Assembly: GCF_000739895.2 (NCBI RefSeq)
Contig: NZ_BBJS01000014.1
Coordinates: 1 to 64,000, forward strand
DNA from: Sphingomonas paucimobilis NBRC 13935
GTDB taxonomy: Bacteria > Pseudomonadota > Alphaproteobacteria > Sphingomonadales > Sphingomonadaceae
Reading direction: 5' to 3'
DNA length: 64,000 nt
Below the pieces are notes generated by a model, which was not told where the DNA came from, did not search any database, and saw only the letters and a list, made by a program, of their open reading frames with translations. The translations under genes and the position numbers were made by a program. Shown here in pieces: positions 41,858 to 51,327 of this stretch. Within the stretch, counting starts at the first letter, position 1, and each line of letters begins with the position of its first letter.

Positions 41858-43681
41858 ATGTGCGGTATCGTAGGAATTCTGGGCGGCGAGGATGTCGCCG
41901 AGCGTCTGCTCGATGGCTTACGCCGTCTGGAATATCGCGGTTATGACTCGGCGGGGATCGCGACGATCGACCATGGTTCGATCGAACGGCGCCGCGCCTC
42001 GGGCAAGCTGATCAATCTGGCGCGCGAACTGGCCGCGCATCCGCTGCCCGGCACGATCGGTATCGCGCATACCCGTTGGGCGACGCATGGCGGCCCGACG
42101 ACCAACAACGCTCACCCGCACGCCACCGATCATGTCGCGGTTGTCCACAACGGGATCATCGAGAATTTCAAGGCACTGCGCGAAGAACTGACGGCACGCG
42201 GCCGTGTCTTCACCAGCGAGACCGATACCGAGGTCGTCGCGCATCTGGTCAGCGAGAAGGTCGAACAAGGGCTCGACCCGGTTGCGGCGGTCCGCGAGGT
42301 TTTGCCGCGCCTGCACGGCGCCTTTGCGCTTGCCATCCTCTTCCGTGACCAGCCCGATCTGCTGATCGGCGCGCGGCTCGGCTCGCCGCTGGTCGTCGGG
42401 TACGGCGATGACGAGACCTATCTAGGCTCGGACGCGCTGGCGCTCGCGCCGCTGACCCAGCGTATCGCCTATCTGGACGAGGGCGACTGGGTCGTCTGCA
42501 CCCGGGAAGGCGCGCAGGTCTATGACCGCGACAACAACCCGGTCGAACGCCCCGTGACGATCTCGGGCGTGACCGGCGCGCTGATCGACAAGGGCAACCA
42601 TCGCCACTTCATGCAGAAGGAAATCTACGAGCAGCCGATCGTCGTCGCCCAGACGCTGCGCTCCTATCTCCAACGGCTGGAGGGCAAGATCGCATTGCCC
42701 ATTCCCGATTTTGACCTGTCAGGGATCAAGCGCGTCACGATCGTCGCCTGTGGCACCAGCTTCTATGCCGGCATGGTCGCCAAATATTGGTTCGAGCAGT
42801 TTGCGCGCGTGCCGGTCGATATCGATGTCGCGTCCGAATTCCGCTATCGCACGCCGGTGATGGAGCCGGGCGGGCTGATGATCGTCATCAGCCAGTCGGG
42901 CGAAACCGCCGACACGCTGGCGGCGCTACGCCATGCCAAGAGCGAGGGGCAGACGATCGCGGCGGTGGTCAACGTCCCCACCAGTTCGATGGCGCGCGAA
43001 GCCGACCTGCTGCTGCCCACCCATGCCGGGCCGGAGATCGGCGTCGCCTCGACCAAGGCCTTTACCTGCCAGTTGAGCGTGCTCGCCGCGCTGGCCGCCA
43101 ATCTCGCCAAGGCCAAGGGCCGCCTGACGGCGGACGAAGAAAAGCAGATCGTCCGCCACCTCGCCGAGGCGCCCGCCGCGATCAACGGCGCGCTGGCCTA
43201 TGACGAGGCGATCGAGGGCATGGCGGGCGCTATCGCCGGGGCGCGCGACGTCCTGTATTTGGGCCGCGGCACCGACTATCCGCTGGCGCTGGAAGGCGCG
43301 CTGAAGCTGAAGGAAATCAGCTATATCCATGCCGAGGGCTATGCCGCTGGCGAGATGAAGCATGGCCCTATCGCTCTCATCGACGAATCAGTGCCGGTCA
43401 TCGTCATCGCACCGTCGGGCCCGCTGTTCGAAAAGACCGTGTCGAACATGCAGGAAGTGCAGGCGCGCGGTGGCAAGGTCGTGCTGATCTCCGACTATGA
43501 CGGGATCGAGGCGGCGGGCGAGGGTTGTATCGCGACGATCACCATGCCCAAGGTGCACCCGCTGATCGCGCCGATCGTCTATGCGGTGCCGGTCCAGTTG
43601 CTCGCCTATCATGTCGCGGTGGCCAAGGGCACCGATGTCGACCAGCCGCGTAACCTGGCCAAGAGCGTCACCGTCGAATAA
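41858..43681 (+). CDS. glmS: Glutamine--fructose-6-phosphate aminotransferase
   Basis: A 607-residue enzyme that makes glucosamine-6-phosphate, the first step of the amino-sugar pathway completed by GlmU. The catalytic N-terminal Cys follows the initiator Met (MCGIVGILG). The glutaminase domain has HTRWATHGGPTTNNAHPH, and two SIS domains follow with CGTSFYAGMVAKYW and SQSGETADTLAAL. The C-terminus is NLAKSVTVE as in the family. It is cotranscribed with glmU. I see no ribozyme-like leader. Confidence 0.97.
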   Translation: MCGIVGILGGEDVAERLLDGLRRLEYRGYDSAGIATIDHGSIERRRASGKLINLARELAAHPLPGTIGIAHTRWATHGGPTTNNAHPHATDHVAVVHNGIIENFKALREELTARGRVFTSETDTEVVAHLVSEKVEQGLDPVAAVREVLPRLHGAFALAILFRDQPDLLIGARLGSPLVVGYGDDETYLGSDALALAPLTQRIAYLDEGDWVVCTREGAQVYDRDNNPVERPVTISGVTGALIDKGNHRHFMQKEIYEQPIVVAQTLRSYLQRLEGKIALPIPDFDLSGIKRVTIVACGTSFYAGMVAKYWFEQFARVPVDIDVASEFRYRTPVMEPGGLMIVISQSGETADTLAALRHAKSEGQTIAAVVNVPTSSMAREADLLLPTHAGPEIGVASTKAFTCQLSVLAALAANLAKAKGRLTADEEKQIVRHLAEAPAAINGALAYDEAIEGMAGAIAGARDVLYLGRGTDYPLALEGALKLKEISYIHAEGYAAGEMKHGPIALIDESVPVIVIAPSGPLFEKTVSNMQEVQARGGKVVLISDYDGIEAAGEGCIATITMPKVHPLIAPIVYAVPVQLLAYHVAVAKGTDVDQPRNLAKSVTVE

Positions 43682-43711
43682 CTGTCCATTTACGTCAGAT
43701 TAAACGTCTTT

Positions 43712-43755
43712 GGTTACCGTCATTTTTGTAAATTAGCGTGAGAGTGATGGTAACC
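43712..43755 (+). promoter_or_regulatory. Inverted repeat covering the ribosome-binding region of the GGDEF-EAL gene
   Basis: GGTTACCGTCAT and GTGATGGTAACC (10 of 12 pair) are separated by 20 bases; the right arm ends two bases before the ATG at 43758. Either it is an operator with GGTTACC half-sites, or in RNA it folds over the start site. No good Shine-Dalgarno sequence is seen outside the stem. Confidence 0.5.
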
Positions 43756-43757
43756 GG

Positions 43758-45599
43758 ATGCGTATTCTGATCGTCGACGACGAAGCGGCCGTTCACGCCA
43801 ATTATGACCGGTGTTTTTCGTCAGCGGGCGCGGAGGCCAATGGGCCTGTTGGCGCCGAGCCGGAGCCGCTTGGCGACGTCCGCCACTGCTTTCAGGGTGA
43901 GGAGGCGGTGGCGCAGGTCGAACAAGCGCTAGGGGCAGGTGAGCCCTTCGCGGTCGCCTTCATCGATATCCGCATGCCGCCCGGCATCGATGGCCGCGAA
44001 ACGGCGCGGCGTATCCGGGCGCTCGATCCCGATATCCACCTGGTGATCGTGACCGGCTATACCGATTTCACGCCGGCCGAGATCAGCCAGGTTGCCGGGC
44101 CCGCCGACAAGATCTTCTACATCGCCAAGCCCTTTGCCCCAGCGGAGGTGTCGCAGACCGCCATCGCGCTGTGCCATCGGTGGCAGAATGACCGTGAACT
44201 GGCCCAAGCCCGTGCGCAACTGGCGGCGCAGGTCATCGCGCTGGAGGAAAAGTCGGCCGAACTCGAAGCCAATGAAAGCCGCGCGATGCACATCGCGATG
44301 CACGATCCGCTGACCGATGCCCCCAACCGAGCCGCTTTCCTGCGCGGGCTGACCGAACGCGGACGGATGCCCGGCCGGTTCGTGACGGCGATGATCGATC
44401 TCGATCGCTTCAAGCTGGTGAACGACACGCTGGGGCATCTGGCCGGGGACGAACTGATCCGCGAGGTCTGCACGACCTTGCAGCAGTACGCGCCCGCCGG
44501 GGCTTTGGTCGCACGTCTGGGCGGTGACGAGTTCGGGATCATCTTCGATAGTGCAGACGAAGGCGTGGCCGTCGCCGCTTGCGAGCGGATCGTGACGGCC
44601 TGTGCCAAGACCTTCAGCATCCTGGGGCATTCCGTACGCTGCGGGGCGTCCTGCGGCCTGGTGATGAGCGACGAAGCGAGTGAGCGCGATCCGACCGATC
44701 TGGTGCGCCGGGCCGACATGGCGCTGAACGACTCCAAGCGGTCCGGCCGGGGCATGGTGCGGGTATTCGACGAGCGGATGGACGAGGGCATTCGCGTCCG
44801 GCGCCTGGTCGAGGCTGGCCTGGCCGAGGCGATCGTCCGCGACGAACTCACCCTGGTCTTTCAGCCGATCGTGGGGCGCGGCGATCTGGGCATTGCGGGT
44901 TTCGAGGCCCTGGTCCGCTGGCGCAATCCGGACCATGGCGTCGTCAGCCCGGCGATCTTCATTCCGATCGCCGAGGAAAGCAATCTGATCCACCAGTTGG
45001 GCGACTGGGTGCTCGACGAAGCGCTGGCGCAGGTGCGGCATTGGCCCGATCAATATGTCTCGGTCAATTTCAGCCCGATCCAGTTCCGTCGATCGCATTT
45101 CGTCGGCCATATCCTGGACAGTGTCCGCCGCGCCGGGGTCGACCCCGCCCGCGTCCAGATCGAGATCACCGAAACCGCCATCTTCGACGATGCCGAACGC
45201 GCGGCGGAAACCTTGTGCGAGTTGCGTCGGCTGGGCTTCCGGATCGCTCTGGACGATTTCGGCACCGGCTATTCCAGCCTCTACAATATCCGCAAATTCG
45301 CGCTCGATTGTCTGAAGATCGACCGGAGCTTCATCGACGGCATGGGCCGTGAGCGGGAGTCTGCCGCGATCGTCCATTCGATCATCCATCTCGGCCGGGC
45401 CCTGGGCCTGGGCGTGGTGGCCGAAGGGGTCGAGACTGAAGCACAGGCGCAGGCGCTGCGGGTGGCCGGGGCAAGCCATTTGCAGGGCTTTCTCTTTTCC
45501 CGCCCCGTTGCTCCGGGCGAAGCGCGCAAACTGGCCGCGCGGCGGGCCCTGCCGATGATCCCCGTCGCCGAAGATGCTCCGATCAGCGCCTTTGCATGA
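43758..45599 (+). CDS. Response regulator with GGDEF and EAL domains
   Basis: A 613-residue cyclic-di-GMP protein. The receiver covers residues 1-135 (ILIVDDEAAV, phospho-Asp in FIDIRMPPG, Lys in AKPF), with a coiled-coil linker to about 175. GGDEF follows (DPLTDAPNRAAF and intact RLGGDEFG), without an RxxD I-site. The EAL domain is at 355-600 with all main residues: GFEALVRWRNPD, NFSPIQF, DDFGTGYSSL, KIDRSFI, AEGVETE. Both activities may be present, but the full EAL set makes phosphodiesterase action likely. It is monocistronic. An unusual insert (AEANGPVGAEPEP) lies early in the receiver. Confidence 0.93.
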   Translation: MRILIVDDEAAVHANYDRCFSSAGAEANGPVGAEPEPLGDVRHCFQGEEAVAQVEQALGAGEPFAVAFIDIRMPPGIDGRETARRIRALDPDIHLVIVTGYTDFTPAEISQVAGPADKIFYIAKPFAPAEVSQTAIALCHRWQNDRELAQARAQLAAQVIALEEKSAELEANESRAMHIAMHDPLTDAPNRAAFLRGLTERGRMPGRFVTAMIDLDRFKLVNDTLGHLAGDELIREVCTTLQQYAPAGALVARLGGDEFGIIFDSADEGVAVAACERIVTACAKTFSILGHSVRCGASCGLVMSDEASERDPTDLVRRADMALNDSKRSGRGMVRVFDERMDEGIRVRRLVEAGLAEAIVRDELTLVFQPIVGRGDLGIAGFEALVRWRNPDHGVVSPAIFIPIAEESNLIHQLGDWVLDEALAQVRHWPDQYVSVNFSPIQFRRSHFVGHILDSVRRAGVDPARVQIEITETAIFDDAERAAETLCELRRLGFRIALDDFGTGYSSLYNIRKFALDCLKIDRSFIDGMGRERESAAIVHSIIHLGRALGLGVVAEGVETEAQAQALRVAGASHLQGFLFSRPVAPGEARKLAARRALPMIPVAEDAPISAFA

Positions 45600-45632
45600 T
45601 CGGGGTAAGTTGATCGGGACATGGCCTGACCA

Positions 45633-46745
45633 TCACAGCGGTAGCTCCACCTGCACCGGACCACTGGCTGTCATGCCTTCGTCCTGATCCGCCGCGCTCA
45701 GACCCGACAAGGTCAGCCCCAGCAATCGCACGCCGCCCTCGATCGGCAGTTGCTGATCGAGCAGCGCCAGCCCCATGGCCAGGAAGCTCGCGCGGTCGGT
45801 GACGCCTTGACTGGACGATCGCGCACGGGTGATCGTCCGAAAGTCGCTATAGCGCAGCTTGAGCGTCACGGTTCGGCCGATCGCGCCACTGCGCTCGATA
45901 CGGATCCAGGCCGCCTCGACCACCTTTTCCAGGGCCGCATGGAGCGCATCCCGCTCGGACAGGTCCGTCTCGAAGGTCCGCTCGGCGCCGACCGACTTGG
46001 CCACGCGCTGTGCCCGGACCGGGCGATGGTCGATGCCCCGGGCCGCGCCGTACAGATACTCGGCGTAGCTGCCGAAATGCCGGTGAAGGAAATCGCGGGG
46101 CTGATCGCGCAGGTCGGCCCCCGTCAGAATGCCCAACGCCTCCATCTTGCGCGCGGTCACGGGGCCGACACCGTGGAAGCGCTTGACCGGCAGCGCGGCG
46201 ACGAAGCCCGGTCCATGATGTGGCGGGATGACGCAGATGCCGTCGGGTTTGTTCTGGTCCGATGCCAGCTTGGCGATGAACTTGTTGTAGCTGACGCCGG
46301 CAGACGCGGTGAGCCCGGTCTCGGCCAGGATCGCGGCACGGATCGCCTCGGCGATGGCGGTGGCCGAACCCAGGCCGGCGCGGTCCTCGGTCACGTCCAG
46401 ATACGCCTCGTCGAGGGAAAGCGGTTCGATCAGGTCGGTGTAGCGCGCGAAGATCGCCCGAATCTGCTGCGAGATCGAACGATAGACGTCGAAGCGCGGC
46501 GGCACGAAGATCAGGTCGGGGCATCGTCGCAGCGCCGTGACCGACGGCATGGCCGACCGAACGCCAAAGGACCGCGCTTCATAGCTCGCCGCCGCGACCA
46601 CGCCCCGCGCCCGCGACCCGCCCACCGCCACGGGACGTCCGCGCAACCCCGGATCATCGCGCTGCTCGACCGACGCATAGAAGGCGTCCATGTCGACATG
46701 GATAATCTTGCGGTTGATCAGAGGCGTGTCAGGTTCGTCGCTCAA
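45633..46745 (-). CDS. dinB: DNA polymerase IV (Y-family)
   Basis: A roughly 370-residue translesion polymerase. The palm begins KIIHVDMDAFYASVEQRDDP; the catalytic acidic residues are in SLDEAYLDVTED; the fingers have YEARSFGVRSAMP; helix-hairpin-helix follows (FHGVGPVTARKMEALGI). The C-terminus VQVELPL resembles the beta-clamp-binding motif. No good ATG fits the normal N-terminus: I chose TTG at 46745 (MSDEPDTPLINRK...); an ATG at 46880 would add 45 residues unlike the family. It is convergent with the GGDEF-EAL gene. Confidence 0.9.
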   Translation of the reverse strand: MSDEPDTPLINRKIIHVDMDAFYASVEQRDDPGLRGRPVAVGGSRARGVVAAASYEARSFGVRSAMPSVTALRRCPDLIFVPPRFDVYRSISQQIRAIFARYTDLIEPLSLDEAYLDVTEDRAGLGSATAIAEAIRAAILAETGLTASAGVSYNKFIAKLASDQNKPDGICVIPPHHGPGFVAALPVKRFHGVGPVTARKMEALGILTGADLRDQPRDFLHRHFGSYAEYLYGAARGIDHRPVRAQRVAKSVGAERTFETDLSERDALHAALEKVVEAAWIRIERSGAIGRTVTLKLRYSDFRTITRARSSSQGVTDRASFLAMGLALLDQQLPIEGGVRLLGLTLSGLSAADQDEGMTASGPVQVELPL

Positions 46746-46991
46746 TGGGGTAGTGCTCGTCCACCAACCGGCCGTCGGGAGCCGGACAGCGTCGCTTGAT
46801 CCCCCGATATTAGCGCGCAATCCTGCTCCGCGCGAGCAAAGAATGGAACAAAAGAAAAACAGTCTGCCCGTTGGCCCCATCGGACAGGGCAGGCCTGGAT
46901 TGCTCCGTTTTGGAGAGGACGGCTAGCTGAGGGCTTGTGATTAACCTGCTTTTATCGATCTCAAAGCTAGGGGCGATGTCGGGATGACGGC

Positions 46992-49900
46992 ATGACGCTA
47001 TTGAGATCGGTGGGCGTGGCCGCCTTGTTCTTGACGACAGTCGCCTTGCCACGGGCAAGCGCCGAAACCCCAGATTCCTGGGCGGATTGGCGATCGGCAT
47101 CGTTCACGAGCCTGGGCGATGCCACCGGGCTTCCGCATATCACCACCACCGCCATTGTGCGGGCGAAGGACGGGACGATGTGGATCGGGACGCGCGGCGG
47201 CCTGACCCGTTATGACGGCCAGCGTGTGCGGGCGTTCAAGCAGGTATCGACCGATCGTGGGAGCCTGCCCGACAATTATGTCCGGGCGCTGCTGCCCCTC
47301 GACGATGGCGGTATCCTGATCGGAACGAATGTGGGTGGTGTCGCCCGCTTCGATCCTCGGACGGGGCGCTTCGTCCGGTTGAGCCCGGCGCACGGCCATA
47401 TCGGATGGCGCATATCGGGGTTTGCACCCGATGGCGCGGGCGGCGCCTTCATCGCCTCGGAAGAGGGCATCCATCATTACGTTCGATCGGACGATCGTAT
47501 CGATCCCATGAGCGAGGCGGCGATTCCGACCAAGGAGGGCGATCGTCATCAGGGCGCCTTCGCCATCTATCGCGACCGCGACGGTACCCTATGGGCGGGA
47601 TGCGAACAGGGGTTATGGGCGATGCGTCCCGGGGCTCGGCGGTTCGTCAGGGTCATTGTGGACGGCGCACATCCCGTCGGCGATGTCTGGTCGATCCTGC
47701 GCGACCGCGCGGGTCGCCTATGGGTGGGCACCGGCTCCAGAGGCGTTTACGTCTCGACCGGTGGTGGCCCCCGACCGGCGTTCATCCATCCGCCCTCGCT
47801 GGCCGAATCCGCGCCGCTGATCGCGCACCGGACCATTCGCGCCCTCATCGAGGACGATCATGGCCGCATCTGGATCGGCACGGACGGCGCCGGGATCGTG
47901 CTGGTCGAGCCCAATCGGGGCTTCATCGCCAGCGGGCTCCGTCGTGTGGCGGCCAACCCCACATCGCTGGCGGGCGATACCGTGCGTGCGCTGGCGCTGG
48001 ATGGCAGCGGAGGAATCTGGGCCGCGACGGAACTCGGCGCGTCGCGAACCAAGGGGCCGAGTGACAAGGTCGTGCGTATAGGGTCGGCCATGCCACGTCC
48101 CGAAATGTCGCTGGCCGACGATAACGTCCGCAGCATCCTGGTCGATCGTCGCGATCGGCTGTGGCTGGGACTAAGCGACGGGTCGGTCGATCAGCTCGAC
48201 CGGCGGGCAGGCCGCGTCCGGCATGTGAAGCTGAACGGCAGTCATGCTGGACAGGACATCAAGGCGTTGCTGGAAGCGCGGGACGGCACGATCCTGGTCG
48301 GTGCCCGCGGGATCATCGCCATCGATCCGGCCACCTTGAAGCAGCGCGATATCCCGGTCGCGTTGATCGGTAACCTGCCCATCATCTCGCTGGGCGAAAC
48401 GGCGGCCGAGCTGCTTATCGGAACGTACAAGGGCCTGTTCATCCTAGACCGCGCAACCGGTGTGGTGACGCATTATCAACATGATGCCGCCGATCCCCAA
48501 AGCCTGCCCAACAACGAGGTGATCAATATCGTCGTCTTGCGGGATGGCGACGTGTTGCTCGCAACACCGGCGGGCATGGGGCGGATGAAGCTCGGCACTC
48601 GGCGCTTCGTGACCTATGCAAACAATGTACGCGATCCCGACAGTCTGCCCCAGGACTATGTCGGATCGATCATCCCGGATGGCGGTAATCTATGGGTCGG
48701 TACCTATCGTGGTGTCGCCTTTGGCCGCCCCAGGGCGGGAGGCTGGCGGTTTCGGGCGATGACCGAGGCGCAGGGGCTGGCTGGCGACAATGTCGCCTCG
48801 CTGGTGCTGGATGGCCGCAAGCGCGTCTGGGCCGCCGGCGCGGGCGGCATCTCGGTCATCGATCCCACGCAACGCTCGATCCACGAGATGAGCCGGCGCG
48901 ACGGGCTGACCATCAACGCCTTCAACCAGCGGGCGGCAGCGCGCAGTGCCGACGGATCGTTGCTGTTCGGATCACCGGACGGGCTGATCGTCCTCAGCCC
49001 CGACGCCCTGCTGGGACGGCGCGGCCAGAAAGGGACGGCGCAACTGATCGTCAGCGAGGCGGATATCGACGGCCGGCCGCTGGCGATCGACTCGGCCGCG
49101 CCTCACCCTGTGCTCGAACTGGGGCGTGAGGGGCAGACGTTGCGGCTCGGTTTTTCCCTGACCGATTATGATGCGCCCGAGGATATCCGCTACAGCTATT
49201 GGCTGGAGGGGTTCGATCGCGGATGGATGGCCGTGCCTGCGGGGACGCCGGCCAGCGCGACCTATACCAACCTGCCGCCGGGGGAATATTGGCTTCAACT
49301 TCGCGCAGAGGTGCCGGGACTCGCTACCCAGACGGTGACCCACCGTGTCCGCATTATCGTCGCGCCGAAATGGTATGAGACATGGCCGGCTTGGCTGCTC
49401 GGCGTGCTGCTGGGCGTTGCCGCCCTGGGCGGCGCGTTCTGGCTGGTGACGGCGGTCGTCCGGCGGCGCGCCCGCATGCTGGAGGCGATGGTCGAGCGGC
49501 GCACGAGCGAGCTGCGCGTCGCCAATGAGCAGCTCGACCGGCTGGCCAGCACCGACCCGCTGACCAATCTGGCCAATCGCCGCACGTTGATGGCCAAGAT
49601 CGAAACCATCGCCCAATGCGCGCAGAAGAGGGGGGAGCAATTTGTCTTCGCCTTGCTCGACGTCGATCATTTCAAGCGGATCAACGACCAGCACGGCCAT
49701 GGTGCGGGCGACGAGATCTTGGTGGCGATCGCCGCCGCCATTCGTTCGGGCGTTCGGGCCCAGGATTGTGTCGCCCGCTATGGTGGCGAGGAGATCGCCA
49801 TCCTCTTTCCCAGGACCGCGAAGAGCGAAGCGCTGGGAATCGTCGAGCGCGTACGGTCGATGATCGCATCCTCACCCATGATGGCGGAGGGGCAGCCGAT

Positions 49901-50039
49901 TGGCGTCACGCTCAGCGCCGGCGTCGCGGCTTGGCGGCCGGGTCGAGACATCGCCGACATGATCCGGCGGGCGGACGAGGCGCTTTACCGGGCCAAGCGG
50001 GGCGGCCGGAACCGGGTGGAGATGACGCTTGACGACTGA
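46992..50039 (+). CDS. Periplasmic propeller sensor diguanylate cyclase
   Basis: A 1015-residue membrane protein. A signal peptide (to about residue 24, ending PRASA) is followed by a double beta-propeller of Reg_prop repeats (for example TMWIGTRGGLTRYDG, LWVGTGSRGV, IWIGTDGAGI) to about residue 680, a Y_Y_Y domain near 700-770, one TM helix (LLGVLLGVAALGGAFWLVTAV) and a cytoplasmic coiled coil. The GGDEF domain has DPLTNLANRRTL and GGEEI at 931-935, preceded by an RAQD I-site. It resembles hybrid sugar sensors, but the output is c-di-GMP instead of kinase. A periplasmic signal, possibly a glycan, is likely. The last GGDEF residue is Ile, not Phe. Confidence 0.92.
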   Translation: MTLLRSVGVAALFLTTVALPRASAETPDSWADWRSASFTSLGDATGLPHITTTAIVRAKDGTMWIGTRGGLTRYDGQRVRAFKQVSTDRGSLPDNYVRALLPLDDGGILIGTNVGGVARFDPRTGRFVRLSPAHGHIGWRISGFAPDGAGGAFIASEEGIHHYVRSDDRIDPMSEAAIPTKEGDRHQGAFAIYRDRDGTLWAGCEQGLWAMRPGARRFVRVIVDGAHPVGDVWSILRDRAGRLWVGTGSRGVYVSTGGGPRPAFIHPPSLAESAPLIAHRTIRALIEDDHGRIWIGTDGAGIVLVEPNRGFIASGLRRVAANPTSLAGDTVRALALDGSGGIWAATELGASRTKGPSDKVVRIGSAMPRPEMSLADDNVRSILVDRRDRLWLGLSDGSVDQLDRRAGRVRHVKLNGSHAGQDIKALLEARDGTILVGARGIIAIDPATLKQRDIPVALIGNLPIISLGETAAELLIGTYKGLFILDRATGVVTHYQHDAADPQSLPNNEVINIVVLRDGDVLLATPAGMGRMKLGTRRFVTYANNVRDPDSLPQDYVGSIIPDGGNLWVGTYRGVAFGRPRAGGWRFRAMTEAQGLAGDNVASLVLDGRKRVWAAGAGGISVIDPTQRSIHEMSRRDGLTINAFNQRAAARSADGSLLFGSPDGLIVLSPDALLGRRGQKGTAQLIVSEADIDGRPLAIDSAAPHPVLELGREGQTLRLGFSLTDYDAPEDIRYSYWLEGFDRGWMAVPAGTPASATYTNLPPGEYWLQLRAEVPGLATQTVTHRVRIIVAPKWYETWPAWLLGVLLGVAALGGAFWLVTAVVRRRARMLEAMVERRTSELRVANEQLDRLASTDPLTNLANRRTLMAKIETIAQCAQKRGEQFVFALLDVDHFKRINDQHGHGAGDEILVAIAAAIRSGVRAQDCVARYGGEEIAILFPRTAKSEALGIVERVRSMIASSPMMAEGQPIGVTLSAGVAAWRPGRDIADMIRRADEALYRAKRGGRNRVEMTLDD

Positions 50040-50078
50040 GCCGCGGAACCCCGGCTCGATCCGCACCGTTGCTCAGGA

Positions 50079-50294
50079 ATGACAGAGGAAATTTGGGAGC
50101 CGGGTGGACCCGTGACACTGACCGGGCGGCTCGTGCGGCGCGACGGCGCGTTCATCCTTCAGCGTGATCACGGCGGCACACTGGAATTACGCCTGCCGCG
50201 TGTTCCCGTGGATCATGTCGGCAAGTCGGTTGCGGTGATCGGACACATGATCGGGCCCGATCTTTTCGAGGCGGAAGGAGTGCGGAGCGCCTGA
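50079..50294 (+). CDS. Small hypothetical protein (DUF5818-like)
   Basis: A 71-residue protein predicted to form a small beta-barrel: TLTGRLVRRDGAFILQRDHG, LELRLP and VAVIGHMIGPDLFEAEGV resemble OB-like DUF5818 domains, though I am not certain. The ATG at 50079 has AGGA too close; GTG at 50112 (start at VTLTGR) is a credible alternative and matches the conserved part. It follows the propeller GGDEF gene by 39 bases on the same strand. Confidence 0.62.
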   Translation: MTEEIWEPGGPVTLTGRLVRRDGAFILQRDHGGTLELRLPRVPVDHVGKSVAVIGHMIGPDLFEAEGVRSA

Positions 50295-50309
50295 GCGCCC
50301 CGCCGACGC

Positions 50310-51248
50310 TCAATGGGCAGCCTTGCGTCCGGGCAAAAAGTGCAGCACGCCCACCAGCGCCGCACCGATGATCAACCCTATGATCGCCGATCCTATCGCG
50401 CTGACGATCCAGTTCACGGCACCGGCGGCAAAGGGAAGCGCCTCGGCAGCGTGATGTGCCGTGTCATGGATCAGATGGGGCACGGTGGTCAGCCCGAACT
50501 CCTCCATCCCATGGACGATGATGCCCCCGCCGACCCAGACCATCGCGGCCGTGCCGACGATCGCCAGCACGCGCAGCAGGACCGGCATCGCCTTGACCAG
50601 ACCGCGCCCGATCGCTTGCACGACGCTGTTGTCGCGCTGTGCCAGATGCAGGCCGATATCGTCCATCTTCACGATTGCCGCGACCAGCCCGTAGACACCG
50701 GCGGTGATCGCAATGCCGACCAGGACGAGCGCAATGGCCTGGGTCCAAATCGACATGTCGGGCAGTTCGGATAATGCGATTGCCATGATCTCGGCCGACA
50801 GGATCAGGTCGGTACGGATCGCGCCCGACACCTGCCGGTCCTCCAGCACCTTCGGATCGGTGACCGCGACATCCTCCGCCGCCGCATGGCCACCGGCCAG
50901 CATCTCGACGATCTTCTCACTCGCCTCGAAACACAGAAAGGCGCCGCCCAGCATCAGGATCGGGGTGATCGCCCAAGGCGCAAAGGCGCTGAGCAGCAAG
51001 GCGGCGGGCAACAGGAACAGCAGCTTGTTGCGCAACGACCCGAGCGCAATCTTGCCGATGATCGGCAGTTCGCGCTGCGGCGCCAGGCCAACCACGTAAC
51101 GCGGCGTGACGGCGGTATCGTCGATGACGACGCCCGCCGCCTTGGCACCGGCACGGGCCGATGCGCCCGCTACATCATCGAGCGACGCCGCTGCCAGCTT
51201 GGCGATCGCCGCCACATCGTCCAGCAACGCAACCAGACCCCCTGCCAT
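50310..51248 (-). CDS. DUF808 family membrane protein (YedI-like)
   Basis: A 312-residue inner-membrane protein of the DUF808 family. It starts AGGLVALLDDVAAIAKLAAASLDD, contains the hallmark LGGAFLCFEASEKI and VTDPKVLEDRQVSGAIRTDLILSAEI (read as EASEKI and GAIRTDLILSAEI), and has about six TM helices. The biochemical function is unknown. It is convergent with the small gene at 50079. Confidence 0.9.
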   Translation of the reverse strand: MAGGLVALLDDVAAIAKLAAASLDDVAGASARAGAKAAGVVIDDTAVTPRYVVGLAPQRELPIIGKIALGSLRNKLLFLLPAALLLSAFAPWAITPILMLGGAFLCFEASEKIVEMLAGGHAAAEDVAVTDPKVLEDRQVSGAIRTDLILSAEIMAIALSELPDMSIWTQAIALVLVGIAITAGVYGLVAAIVKMDDIGLHLAQRDNSVVQAIGRGLVKAMPVLLRVLAIVGTAAMVWVGGGIIVHGMEEFGLTTVPHLIHDTAHHAAEALPFAAGAVNWIVSAIGSAIIGLIIGAALVGVLHFLPGRKAAH

Positions 51249-51327
51249 TGAAATGCCCTGCTTTCTGTTTGACTGCCGCCTGCCTAGAAGCTGTCGACCA
51301 GCGATGCACGGAAAAATGACGCGGTTG

